The position numbers were made by a program, and so were the translations under genes. Shown one piece after another: positions 1 to 6,321 of a stretch of DNA of 6,561 nt. How positions within the stretch are numbered: the first letter of the stretch is position 1; each line of letters opens with the position of its first letter. Source of the DNA: Acidaminococcaceae bacterium. Its GTDB lineage: Bacteria > Bacillota > Negativicutes > Acidaminococcales > Acidaminococcaceae. The DNA lies in NCBI GenBank assembly GCA_024405585.1, contig JAKSOM010000052.1, positions 1 to 6,561 on the forward strand, read 5' to 3'. The notes under the pieces were generated by a model that made no database searches, was not told where the DNA came from, and saw only the letters and a list, made by a program, of their open reading frames with translations.

Positions 1-1
1 C

Positions 2-325
2 CTGATTATTGCTTATGCACCCTGCATCAACCACGGTTTGAAGGCGGGCATGGGTGAAAGCCAAACGGAGGGCAAAAAGGCGGTTGAGGCCGGCTACTGG
101 GCCAACTACCGTTTCAATCCCGACCTGAAGGAAAAGGGCGAGAACCCCTTCAGTTTGGACAGCGGCGAACCCAAAGGGAATTTCCGTGATTTCCTTATGG
201 GGGAAGTGCGTTACGCATCCCTGCAGAAACTTTTCCCGGATAAGGCGGAGGAGCTTTTCGCCAAGACCGAAAAGGACGCCAAGGAACGTCTGGCCGGTTA
301 CAGAAAACTGGCGGGAAAAGAATAA
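2..325 (+). CDS. nifJ: Pyruvate:ferredoxin (flavodoxin) oxidoreductase, C-terminal fragment
   Basis: This is the last 107 codons of a gene that begins before the window. The frame is open from base 2 and ends at TAA 323-325. The translation matches the C-terminal end of the homodimeric pyruvate:ferredoxin oxidoreductase family (about 1170-1200 residues), which oxidises pyruvate with CoA to acetyl-CoA, CO2 and reduced ferredoxin in the cytoplasm. Recognisable stretches are YAPCINHGL at the start, GYWANYRFNP, NPFSLDSGEP and the FRDFLMGEVRYASL block. The Cys of APCINHG (bases 23-25) corresponds, from family knowledge, to the late cysteine that helps bind the proximal 4Fe-4S cluster. The thiamine diphosphate and ferredoxin-like domains lie outside the window. 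The tail is lysine- and glutamate-rich and probably helical. A strong terminator follows 15 bases after the stop, so the gene ends its own transcript. An ATG at base 38 lies inside this protein and is not a start. Confidence 0.93.
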   Translation: MIIAYAPCINHGLKAGMGESQTEGKKAVEAGYWANYRFNPDLKEKGENPFSLDSGEPKGNFRDFLMGEVRYASLQKLFPDKAEELFAKTEKDAKERLAGYRKLAGKE

Positions 326-340
326 TCAAAAAACTTATAT

Positions 341-371
341 ACCCCCACTGCTTCGGCAGTGGGGGTATTTT
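341..371 (+). terminator. Rho-independent terminator after the oxidoreductase gene
   Basis: A perfect 11-bp stem ACCCCCACTGC (341-351) / GCAGTGGGGGT (356-366) is closed by a TTCG tetraloop (352-355), with C-G as the closing pair, the unusually stable cUUCGg type. It is followed by ATTTTT. It lies 15 bases past the oxidoreductase stop codon and upstream of the next promoter, so it separates the two transcription units. Confidence 0.95.
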
Positions 372-395
372 TATGAAAAAAAGCAATCTTTTTGG

Positions 396-423
396 TTGTG
401 GAAGGATACTTTTGTGATATAAT
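396..423 (+). promoter_or_regulatory. Sigma-A-type promoter of the purine permease/adenine deaminase unit
   Basis: A consensus TATAAT (418-423) is preceded by TGA, giving an extended -10 (TG at 415-416). A weak -35, TTGTGG (396-401), lies 16 bp upstream. The predicted start near 430 leaves a leader of only about 24 nt before the ATG at 454. That is too short for a purine riboswitch, which often controls this transporter family in Firmicutes. Seen: the boxes and spacing. Inferred: activity. Confidence 0.7.
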
Positions 424-453
424 TGATACACTTTTTTATGAAGGAGATTTGTT

Positions 454-1818
454 ATGCTGGAAAAGTATTTTCACCTTGCTGAAAACGGCACTGACTTCAG
501 AACGGAAGTTATTGCCGGCATTACCACTTTCATGACCATGGCCTATATTTTGGCCGTCAATCCTGCCATTCTCAGTATCGCAGGGATGGACGGCGGGGCT
601 GTCTTTGGGGCAACCGCCATCGGTGCCTTCATCGGCACTGTGCTGATGGCCATGCTTTCCAATTATCCCTTTGCCCTTGCTCCCGGCATGGGGCTGAACG
701 CCTTCTTTGCCTTTACGGTTTGCGGGCAGATGGGCTATCCCTGGCAACTGGGTTTGGCTGCGGTATTTTGTGAAGGCATCCTCTTCATCATACTCAGTTT
801 GACTCCGGTGCGTGAGGCCATTTTCAACTCCATTCCCACAGGTTTGAAGTGCGGCGTTTCCGCCGGTATCGGCCTTTTCATTGCCTTCATCGGTTTGCAG
901 ACCTCCAAATTTGTGGTGGATAATCCTGCTACATTGGTGGGGCTTTACAACTTTAAGGCGGCTTTGGCGGACGGCAGCATCCATTCCACCGGTATGGGTG
1001 TTATTCTCTGTATCGTGGGCACCTTGCTCATTGCTGCCCTTTTGGCCAAGAAGGTTAAGGGCGCCATCCTTATCGGCATCATTGCCACCTATGTGCTGAC
1101 CCTGGTTTGCGAGGCCACCGGCATCTATGTTCCCAATCCTGCGGCAGGCATGTACAGCGCCTTCCCCAGCTTCAGGAACTTCGGTTTCCCGGATTTGTCT
1201 GCCACCTTCATGAAATTTGATTTCAGTCAACTCTTCAGTTTCAACTTCGTTACCATTATGTTGACCTTCATGTTCGTGGATCTCTTCGACACTTTGGGAA
1301 CTTTGATTGGTGTGGCTTCCAAGGCGGATATGTTGGACAAGGACGGCAAACTGCCCCGTATCCAGGGCGCTTTGCTGGCGGACTCCATTGCCACCGTATT
1401 CGGTGCAGTGCTTGGCACCACCACCGTTACCACTTATGTTGAATCCAGCGCCGGCGTGGTTGAGGGCGGACGTACCGGTTTGGCAGGCATGGTTACCGCA
1501 GTGCTCTTCCTTTTGAGTTTGCTCTTTGCCCCCATCTTCCTGGCTATTCCGGGTTTCTGCACGGCTCCTGCCCTCATCATCGTGGGCTTCATGATGGTTT
1601 CCGGTTTGCTGAAGGTTAATTTTGATGATGTGAATGAGGCGGTTCCCGCCTATATTGCAGCCATCGCCATGCCCTTCTTCTACAGTATTTCCGAAGGCAT
1701 CAGCATGGGCGTCATCAGCTACACCGTTATGAATGTATTGAGCGGTAACGGCAAGAAGATCAGCCCCGTCATTTATGCTTTGACGGTTCTTTTCGTTCTG
1801 AAATACATTTTTATCTGA
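454..1818 (+). CDS. pbuG: NCS2-family purine permease (PbuG/AzgA-like guanine/hypoxanthine/adenine transporter)
   Basis: A 454-residue, very hydrophobic integral membrane protein of normal family length, belonging to the AzgA-like branch of the NCS2 transporters, which import purine bases by cation (usually proton) symport. Family landmarks in order: an N-terminal segment FRTEVIAGITTFMTMAYIL (about 15-33), NYPFALAPGMGLNAFF (70-85), the FVDLFDTLGTLIG signature (274-286), TTTVTTYVESSAGV (322-335) continuing into EGGRTGL, and SISEGISMGVI (411-421). Many hydrophobic stretches run throughout, consistent with 12-14 membrane segments. AAGGAG at 441-446 sits 7 bases before the ATG and fixes the start. 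The adenine deaminase gene begins 4 bases after the stop, in one operon. Exact substrate cannot be read from sequence; the partner suggests adenine uptake, with guanine or hypoxanthine as alternatives. Confidence 0.93.
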   Translation: MLEKYFHLAENGTDFRTEVIAGITTFMTMAYILAVNPAILSIAGMDGGAVFGATAIGAFIGTVLMAMLSNYPFALAPGMGLNAFFAFTVCGQMGYPWQLGLAAVFCEGILFIILSLTPVREAIFNSIPTGLKCGVSAGIGLFIAFIGLQTSKFVVDNPATLVGLYNFKAALADGSIHSTGMGVILCIVGTLLIAALLAKKVKGAILIGIIATYVLTLVCEATGIYVPNPAAGMYSAFPSFRNFGFPDLSATFMKFDFSQLFSFNFVTIMLTFMFVDLFDTLGTLIGVASKADMLDKDGKLPRIQGALLADSIATVFGAVLGTTTVTTYVESSAGVVEGGRTGLAGMVTAVLFLLSLLFAPIFLAIPGFCTAPALIIVGFMMVSGLLKVNFDDVNEAVPAYIAAIAMPFFYSISEGISMGVISYTVMNVLSGNGKKISPVIYALTVLFVLKYIFI

Positions 1819-1822
1819 TAAA

Positions 1823-3532
1823 ATGGGTAGTAATCGTTTGAATGCGGTTGCACTTGGCAACAACCCTGCTGATTTGCTTTTGAAAAACGGCAGGGTTGTT
1901 GACGTTGTAACCCAAACCATTTATAGCGGCAATATTGCCATTGCGGACGGCCTCATCGCCGGTGTGGGGGACTACACCGAGGCCAAGGAAATCATCGACT
2001 TGCAGGGGGCGGTGGTGACTCCCGGATTCATAAATGCCCATCTCCATGTGGAGAGCAGCATGGCGGTCCCCAGTGTCTATTGCACGGAGGAACTGGCCTG
2101 GGGCGTGACCACCCTTATCACTGACCCCCACGAAATCGCCAATGTGGCGGGGGCCAGGGGTATCCGTTATATGTTGGAAGCGGGCCGTTCCATGCCCATC
2201 AACTATTATGTGCAGCTGCCCAGCTGCGTGCCAGCCACACCTTTTGAAAATGCGGGCACGGTGATGCGGGCCAAGGATTTGGTGGCCTGCATGGATTGGC
2301 ACGGGGTGCTGGGACTGGGTGAAATGATGAATCTTCCCGGGGTGCTGAATGAGGATGTGGAGGTTATGCAAAAACTCAGCGTCTTCCGCAACGAGCACCG
2401 GCCCATTGACGGTCACGCCCCCGGCGTGACGGGCAGGGAACTGGCGGCCTACGCCGCCCAGGGCATCACCACTGACCATGAGAGCGTAAGCTGGGGTGAG
2501 GCCAGGGAAAAACTCCGCAGTGGCATTGCGGTTTGGGCCCGTCAGGGTTCTGCCAGCCGTAATTTGGAAGATATTTTGGCCGGTGCTTTGGCGGAGGGGG
2601 CGGATTTCAGCCGTATGGGTTTTTGTACCGACGACAAGCATTTGGCAGATATCCACAGGGAGGGCACCGTGCGGAGCATGGTGCTTCAGGCCATGGGACT
2701 GGGGATGAAGCCCTTGTGCGCCATTGCTATGGCCACCATTAATCCGGCCCGGGTTTACGGTTTGAACCATTTGGGGGAGATTGCCCCCGGCAAGCAGGCG
2801 GACCTGGTGGTTTGGGATGATTTGGAGACCTTGAAACCCCTGAAGGTGTTCTACAAGGGCAGGGATGCGCTGCAGTCCGTGGCGGAAAAACGCAGGACCG
2901 TGGAGGTGCCCGGTGCCCTTTTGGAGACGGTGCATTTGGGGGATTTTGCCCAGCAGGATTTGCTGCTGAAGATTGAGGATGACAGGGATTATCCCGTCAT
3001 CGAAATGCTGCCGGGCCAGATTTTCACCAATGCCCTGACCATAAAGGGTGATAAGGTGAAGGAATTTATTGCCGCTGGATATATGAGTTATATTTCGGTG
3101 CTGGAGCGGCACCACGCCACGGGCCATATCGGCAAAGGACTTATTTGGGGCTATGGCCTGAAGCGGGGGGCGGCGGCCACCACGGTGGCCCACGACAGCC
3201 ACAACCTGATTGTGGTGGGTCAGGATGCACTCAGCATGGAAACCGCAGTCCGGGAACTGGAGAATTTGGGTGGCGGTTACGCTTTGGCTGAGGGTGACCG
3301 GGTAGTGGAATCCCTGGCTTTGGAGGTGGCTGGGCTCATGAGCATCATGGATGCCCGGAACCTTACGGAAAAACTGGAGGACATCAGCAGGACGGCCCAC
3401 CAGATGGGTGTGGCGGAAGGGGTGGACCCCTTCATCTCCCTGTCTTTCATGGCCCTGCCGGTTATCCCCAAACTGAAAATTACGGATATGGGACTTTTTG
3501 ATGTTACCAAATTTGAGTTCGTAAAGTTTTGA
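1823..3532 (+). CDS. ade: Adenine deaminase
   Basis: A 569-residue cytoplasmic amidohydrolase that converts adenine to hypoxanthine and ammonia (EC 3.5.4.2). It has full family length. The N-terminal part holds the metal-site motifs: NAHLHVESS (71-79, H73 and H75), TDPHEIANV (100-108), GLGEMMN (164-170, E167), DGHAPG (196-201, H198), TTDHES (216-221, H219) and FCTDDKH (267-273). INPARVYGL followed by GEIAPGKQADLVVWDD (318-333) is the usual amidohydrolase return to the small beta domain. The C-terminal adenine-deaminase-specific domain shows GHIGKGL (434-440), VAHDSHNLIVVG (455-466) and ALPVIPKLKITDMGLFD (544-560). No expected key residue is missing. Start chosen: ATG 1823, four bases after the permease stop (TGA 1816-1818). 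No clear Shine-Dalgarno precedes it, so translation is probably coupled to the permease. A bidirectional terminator follows directly. With the transporter it forms a purine salvage unit that also yields ammonia. Confidence 0.96.
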   Translation: MGSNRLNAVALGNNPADLLLKNGRVVDVVTQTIYSGNIAIADGLIAGVGDYTEAKEIIDLQGAVVTPGFINAHLHVESSMAVPSVYCTEELAWGVTTLITDPHEIANVAGARGIRYMLEAGRSMPINYYVQLPSCVPATPFENAGTVMRAKDLVACMDWHGVLGLGEMMNLPGVLNEDVEVMQKLSVFRNEHRPIDGHAPGVTGRELAAYAAQGITTDHESVSWGEAREKLRSGIAVWARQGSASRNLEDILAGALAEGADFSRMGFCTDDKHLADIHREGTVRSMVLQAMGLGMKPLCAIAMATINPARVYGLNHLGEIAPGKQADLVVWDDLETLKPLKVFYKGRDALQSVAEKRRTVEVPGALLETVHLGDFAQQDLLLKIEDDRDYPVIEMLPGQIFTNALTIKGDKVKEFIAAGYMSYISVLERHHATGHIGKGLIWGYGLKRGAAATTVAHDSHNLIVVGQDALSMETAVRELENLGGGYALAEGDRVVESLALEVAGLMSIMDARNLTEKLEDISRTAHQMGVAEGVDPFISLSFMALPVIPKLKITDMGLFDVTKFEFVKF

Positions 3533-3534
3533 AT

Positions 3535-3567
3535 AAAAAAACCTGTACCGAAAAGTACAGGTTTTTT
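3535..3567. terminator. Bidirectional terminator between convergent ade and lysR genes
   Basis: The stem ACCTGTAC (3541-3548) / GTACAGGT (3555-3562) encloses the loop CGAAAA. The run A3535-A3541 precedes it and T3562-T3567 follows it, so each strand reads as a hairpin followed by a U-tract. It begins 3 bases after the ade stop and lies 5 bases beyond the regulator's stop (TAG on the minus strand at 3573-3575), so it serves both genes. Confidence 0.95.
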
Positions 3568-3572
3568 GTGCC

Positions 3573-4448
3573 CTAATGGTTGTTCAGGTAGTCCAAAAAG
3601 GTTTTGGCCACGGCGCTCAGGGGGCGGCCTTTGACAAAGGAGATGGTGTTGTTCAGGTAGAGCCGGTCGTCCTTAAGCGGTTTGATAATCAGGTCCGGGC
3701 TGAAGGTTTCCTTGCCGCTGAAGGGCACGATGGCGATGGCCATATTCTGTTCCGCCCAGGCGATGGCGCTGAGTTTGGTGGTGGTGACGGAAAGTATTCT
3801 GGGGAAGAGCCGGCTGTCCTGGCAGACGGAGGTGAAAAGTTCCGCACAGCCCCGGGAGAGGCAGAGGGGCAAATCCTCCAAATCCTGCAGGGAAAGGTTT
3901 TTGCGTGGAGTGAGGAAGGGGCTGTTTTTGTGGATGAGCACCACCAGATGTTCCCTGGCCTGGTTGATGGATTCAAAACGGAAACTCTGTTTCAGGGGTC
4001 CGTTGGTGACCCCGATTTCCGTAATGCCCCCCAGCAGCTGCTCCAGCTGTTCGTCCGGGGATACCTCATAGAGTTCGTAGTTGATGAGGGGGTTCTTTTT
4101 GGCAAAGCCGGAAAGATAGGTCTTGATAAAAGAAATGCTCATGGAGGGGGAGAGGGAAATCCTCAGGGTTCCGCTGAAGCCGGCGTTGCTGTCGGCTATT
4201 TCTTTTTTGGCATCCGATTCCACGCTGCAGATGAAGCGGGCCTTGTTATAAAGGATGGTGCCCGCCTCCGTGAGGGCAAGGGAGTGGCCCCCCCGTTTCA
4301 TTTGCAAAAGGGGCGCCCCGAAATGTTTGGTCAGGATTTTCAGCTGGTTGGAAAGGGCGGGCTGGACAATGGAGAGCCGTTTGGCTGCTGCACTGAGGGA
4401 GCCGCTTTCCACGATGGTCACAAAATTTCTGTAGTATTCTATATCCAT
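3573..4448 (-). CDS. LysR-family transcriptional regulator
   Basis: A 291-residue protein of typical LysR-type length. The N-terminal winged helix-turn-helix is clear: MDIEYYRNFVTIVESGSLSA runs into AAKRLSIVQPALSNQLKIL (about 21-39, recognition helix around QPALSNQLK), then FGAPLLQMKRGG and LTEAGTILY (59-67). After a linker helix, an effector-binding domain starts near FSGTLRISLSPSMS (91-104) and continues to the end, with ITEIGVTNGP in the middle. Such proteins bind DNA as tetramers and usually activate a divergent gene in response to a small molecule while repressing themselves. AGGAGG (4455-4460, minus strand) lies 6 bases before the ATG. The gene is divergent from the CoA-transferase, with a long inverted repeat in the shared intergenic region, so that gene is its likely target. 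The ligand is unknown; succinate, an acyl-CoA or another pathway intermediate would make sense but is inference. Confidence 0.93.
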   Translation of the reverse strand: MDIEYYRNFVTIVESGSLSAAAKRLSIVQPALSNQLKILTKHFGAPLLQMKRGGHSLALTEAGTILYNKARFICSVESDAKKEIADSNAGFSGTLRISLSPSMSISFIKTYLSGFAKKNPLINYELYEVSPDEQLEQLLGGITEIGVTNGPLKQSFRFESINQAREHLVVLIHKNSPFLTPRKNLSLQDLEDLPLCLSRGCAELFTSVCQDSRLFPRILSVTTTKLSAIAWAEQNMAIAIVPFSGKETFSPDLIIKPLKDDRLYLNNTISFVKGRPLSAVAKTFLDYLNNH

Positions 4449-4466
4449 AATCTTCCTCCTGCCACA

Positions 4467-4495
4467 ATTATATTATCGGTGGTGAAAATTTGCAA
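4467..4495 (-). promoter_or_regulatory. Predicted promoter of the lysR gene
   Basis: On the minus strand, TTGCAA (4490-4495, 4 of 6 to the -35 consensus) is followed after 17 bp by a perfect TATAAT (4467-4472). The predicted start, near 4460, would fall at the edge of the AGGAGG ribosome binding site, giving a leader of only about 12 nt, which lowers confidence in the exact start. The -35 hexamer is identical with the outer arm of the inverted repeat at 4490-4527, a placement that suits autorepression. Confidence 0.6.
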
Positions 4496-4527
4496 GACAT
4501 ATAACGGTTTGTGATATGTTGTTGCAA
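4490..4527. promoter_or_regulatory. Candidate LysR-type operator (long dyad with T-N11-A core)
   Basis: A perfect 6-bp inverted repeat, ACATAT (4497-4502) / ATATGT (4514-4519), is separated by exactly 11 bp, giving the T-N11-A layout typical of LysR-type recognition sites. The symmetry extends outward: TTGCAA occurs at both ends (4490-4495 and 4522-4527). The reverse complement of the left arm, ATATGT-C-TTGCAA, matches the right arm, ATATGT-TG-TTGCAA, apart from the short central spacer. The centre, 4508, is about 64 bp upstream of the predicted CoA-transferase start near 4572, the usual position for the high-affinity LysR site. A further TGATAT (4531-4536) repeats the TGATAT at 4512-4517 with a 19-bp offset, about two helical turns, and could mark the weaker activation site. 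Seen: the repeats. Inferred: binding by the adjacent regulator. Confidence 0.72.
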
Positions 4528-4536
4528 AACTGATAT

Positions 4537-4565
4537 TTTACGAAAGTGGGAGCATAATGTATAAT
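4537..4565 (+). promoter_or_regulatory. Predicted promoter of the CoA-transferase gene
   Basis: TTTACG (4537-4542, 4 of 6 to consensus) and a perfect TATAAT (4560-4565) are separated by 17 bp. The predicted start is near 4572, giving a leader of about 26 nt that includes AAGGAG (4581-4586). The imperfect -35 together with an upstream LysR-type dyad is what an activator-dependent promoter looks like. Confidence 0.72.
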
Positions 4566-4597
4566 GATTACAATTTACGGAAGGAGATGATTCTTGT

Positions 4598-6100
4598 ATG
4601 TTAGATAAAGACCGTTTGCGTAATCCGGCCCTGTTTGGAAAAATCGTCAGTGCGGATGAGGCGGCGAATTTGATTCAGGATGGCATGAATGTGGGGGTCA
4701 GCGGCTTTACCCCCAGCGGCTATCCCAAGATGACCACCATTGCCCTGGCCAAGCAGATTAAGGCAGGGAAAAAGTGCCGCATCAATCTGTGGACCGGCGC
4801 CAGCGTGGGACCTGAGATTGAGGAGGAATTGGCGGCGGTGGACGGCATTGCCAGCCGTCAGCCCTATTATGCGGCTTCCAACAAATCCATGCGGAAGGGC
4901 ATCAACGGGGGCACCATTAACTATATCGACCAGCATCTGAGCCATTTCGCCCAACAGATTGACTATGGGTTCCACGGTGATGTGGATGTGGCCATTGTGG
5001 AAGTCATAGCCATCACCCCGGAGGGAAACCTGATTCTTTGCAGCGGCGTGGGCAATACCCCCATGCTGGTGAAGCACGCCAAACACATCATCGTGGAGGT
5101 GAATACGGCGGTGCCCCTGAGTTTGGAAGGCATGCACGACATTTATATCTGCGACAAGCCCCCCTTCCGCCGGGAGATTCCTATTTACCATGCGGGGGAC
5201 CGTTGCGGCAAGACCTATGTGGAATGCGGTTTGGACAGGATTGAGGCCATTGTGGAAAGCGACATTCTGGACCGGGTAAGGACTTTGAGCGACCCGGATG
5301 AGGATGCAGTAAAGATTGCAGAAAACCTGGTGGATTTCTTGGAGACGGAGCAGAAACTGGGCCGGATTCCCAAGGACAGGATGCTGCCCATGCAGAGCGG
5401 CGTAGGTTCCATTGCCAATGCGGTATTGCTGGGCTTGGCAAAATCCAAGTTCGAAAATTTGGAAATGTATTCCGAAATTCTGCAGGACAGCGTTTTCAAA
5501 CTGATTAAGCTGGGCAAGATTGTGAAGGCCTCCGGCTGCGCCTTCACCCCCAGTCCCGCAGTTTGGCAGATGTATAAGGAGGATCCGGAACTTTATAACA
5601 AGGCGGTGGTGCTGCGTCCCTTGGACATCAGCAACAGCCCGGAGGTCATCCGCCGTTTGGGTGTCATCAGCATGAACACCCCCATCGAGTTTGATATTTA
5701 CGGTCAGGCCAACAGCACCCATGTTATGGGCCGCAGCATGATGAACGGCATCGGCGGCAGCGGCGACTATATGCGTAACGGTTATATTACTATTTTCAGC
5801 ACCCCTTCCTGTGCCAAGGGCGGAGCCATCAGCAGTGTAGTGCCCATGGTAACCCATGCGGACCATACGGAGCATGACACCATGGTCTTCATCACGGAGC
5901 AGGGTGTGGCGGATATCCGGGGTTTGGCGCCGGTGGACAGGGCCAAACTCATTATCGAGAAATGCGCCCATCCGGATTTTAGGGAGCCCCTGAGGGATTA
6001 CTTGAAATTGGCCATGACCCATGGCGGCCATGAACCGGTGGATTTGGCCCACGCCTTCGACATGCACCTGAAGTTCGAGCAGACCGGGTCGATGAAATAG
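4598..6100 (+). CDS. Acetyl-CoA hydrolase/transferase family CoA-transferase (succinate:acetate/propionate CoA-transferase)
   Basis: A 500-residue cytoplasmic class I CoA-transferase of the acetyl-CoA hydrolase/transferase family (Cat1, ScpC and AarC type). It moves CoA between carboxylates through a glutamyl-CoA thioester; in succinate fermenters it activates succinate using propionyl-CoA or acetyl-CoA. Motifs: GVSGFTPSGYPK (33-44), WTGASVGPE (65-73), SGVGNTPML (149-157), MQSGVGSIANAV (265-276), then YSEILQDS (291-298), whose E293 is the likely catalytic glutamate (AarC Glu294 equivalent). The glycine loop GIGGSGDYMRNG (384-395) probably forms the acyl-CoA oxyanion pocket, and FITEQGVADIRGL (431-443) closes the C-terminal domain. 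Length is normal and nothing essential is missing. AAGGAG (4581-4586) is 11 bases from the ATG, slightly long, but no better in-frame start exists. The divergent LysR gene and a downstream methylmalonyl-CoA mutase favour the succinate-to-propionate role over simple acetyl-CoA hydrolysis. The exact CoA donor remains uncertain. Confidence 0.93.
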   Translation: MLDKDRLRNPALFGKIVSADEAANLIQDGMNVGVSGFTPSGYPKMTTIALAKQIKAGKKCRINLWTGASVGPEIEEELAAVDGIASRQPYYAASNKSMRKGINGGTINYIDQHLSHFAQQIDYGFHGDVDVAIVEVIAITPEGNLILCSGVGNTPMLVKHAKHIIVEVNTAVPLSLEGMHDIYICDKPPFRREIPIYHAGDRCGKTYVECGLDRIEAIVESDILDRVRTLSDPDEDAVKIAENLVDFLETEQKLGRIPKDRMLPMQSGVGSIANAVLLGLAKSKFENLEMYSEILQDSVFKLIKLGKIVKASGCAFTPSPAVWQMYKEDPELYNKAVVLRPLDISNSPEVIRRLGVISMNTPIEFDIYGQANSTHVMGRSMMNGIGGSGDYMRNGYITIFSTPSCAKGGAISSVVPMVTHADHTEHDTMVFITEQGVADIRGLAPVDRAKLIIEKCAHPDFREPLRDYLKLAMTHGGHEPVDLAHAFDMHLKFEQTGSMK

Positions 6101-6128
6101 TAAGTTATAAGTTATAAGTTATAAATTA
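6101..6128. repeat. Heptamer tandem repeat (TAAGTTA x3 plus one variant)
   Basis: Directly after the CoA-transferase stop codon (TAG 6098-6100) there are three perfect copies of TAAGTTA (6101-6121) and a fourth copy, TAAATTA (6122-6128). The start of the array touches the stop codon exactly. A second 7-bp-periodic AT-rich array occurs at 6319-6353 on the other side of the GC-rich segment. The layout resembles the short heptanucleotide tandem repeats found dispersed in some bacterial genomes; function unknown. Confidence 0.9.
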
Positions 6129-6321
6129 AAGGTAAGACGGTCCTGTGATTAGAGCAGAAAAATCAGATGAAGGCGGGCTTTTTCCGCCCCAGGCGTGGGG
6201 CGGGGAACCGCCAAAGGGAGCGTGTCGGCGGTGGTGGGGTCGCTCGCTGCGACAAAAAGTAGAAAAGTACGTAATCAGTGGCTGACTGGGGATTTCTATA
6301 ATCAAAGGAACTATTTACCAT
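6129..6321. other. Gene-free GC-rich intergenic segment, possible dispersed non-autonomous element
   Basis: The 311 bp between the CoA-transferase stop and the next ATG hold no credible gene. This central part is rich in G and C and in inverted repeats: a branched hairpin at 6172-6212 and a small one, GTCGC (6239-6243) / GCGAC (6249-6253), followed by AAAAAGTAGAAAAGTAC. Its make-up differs sharply from the AT-rich arrays on either side. A 73-codon minus-strand frame covering 6163-6384 has low-complexity composition (PPPPTRS, VKSLKLK), crosses the repeats and has no convincing ribosome binding site; I do not call it. Flanking arrays plus internal structure suggest a dispersed repeat or miniature element, but no transposase, clear terminal inverted repeats or target duplication can be defined here. 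Confidence 0.45.
6172..6212. repeat. GC-rich branched hairpin
   Basis: The inner stem CCGCCCCA (6184-6191) / TGGGGCGG (6196-6203) is perfect over 8 bp with a GGCG loop. An outer GGCGG (6172-6176) can pair with CCGCC (6208-6212), or alternatively with CCGCC at 6184-6188, so two mutually exclusive folds are possible. There is no T-run after the structure on either strand (the CTTTTT at 6178-6183 lies inside it), so it is not a standard intrinsic terminator. It could act as an mRNA-stabilising or processing structure at the CoA-transferase 3' end, or be part of a mobile repeat. Confidence 0.7.

Noticed and set aside
366..453. A purine riboswitch before the permease
   Set aside because: The predicted leader is about 24 nt, and no three-way-junction purine aptamer motif is visible between the upstream terminator and the start codon.
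436..1920. A 494-codon minus-strand frame opposite the permease, with similar long frames opposite ade, lysR and the CoA-transferase
   Set aside because: They run in the same triplet register as well-recognised genes, are low-complexity (rich in H, G, Q and N), show no family motifs, and follow from the lack of TTA, CTA and TCA codons in the real genes.
4537..4583. Direct repeat TTTACGAAAG (4537-4546) / TTTACGGAAG (4574-4583)
   Set aside because: Ten bases with one mismatch; one copy is the -35 region and the other runs into the ribosome binding site, so each is explained by ordinary signals and the similarity is probably chance.
6101..6128. CRISPR-like or origin-type iteron array
   Set aside because: Units are only 7 bp, abut without spacers, and no cas genes, DnaA boxes or replication initiator gene are present.
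6184..6203. GC-rich hairpin as terminator of the CoA-transferase gene
   Set aside because: The stem is strong but no T-run follows on either strand; the CTTTTT lies before the inner stem on the plus strand.
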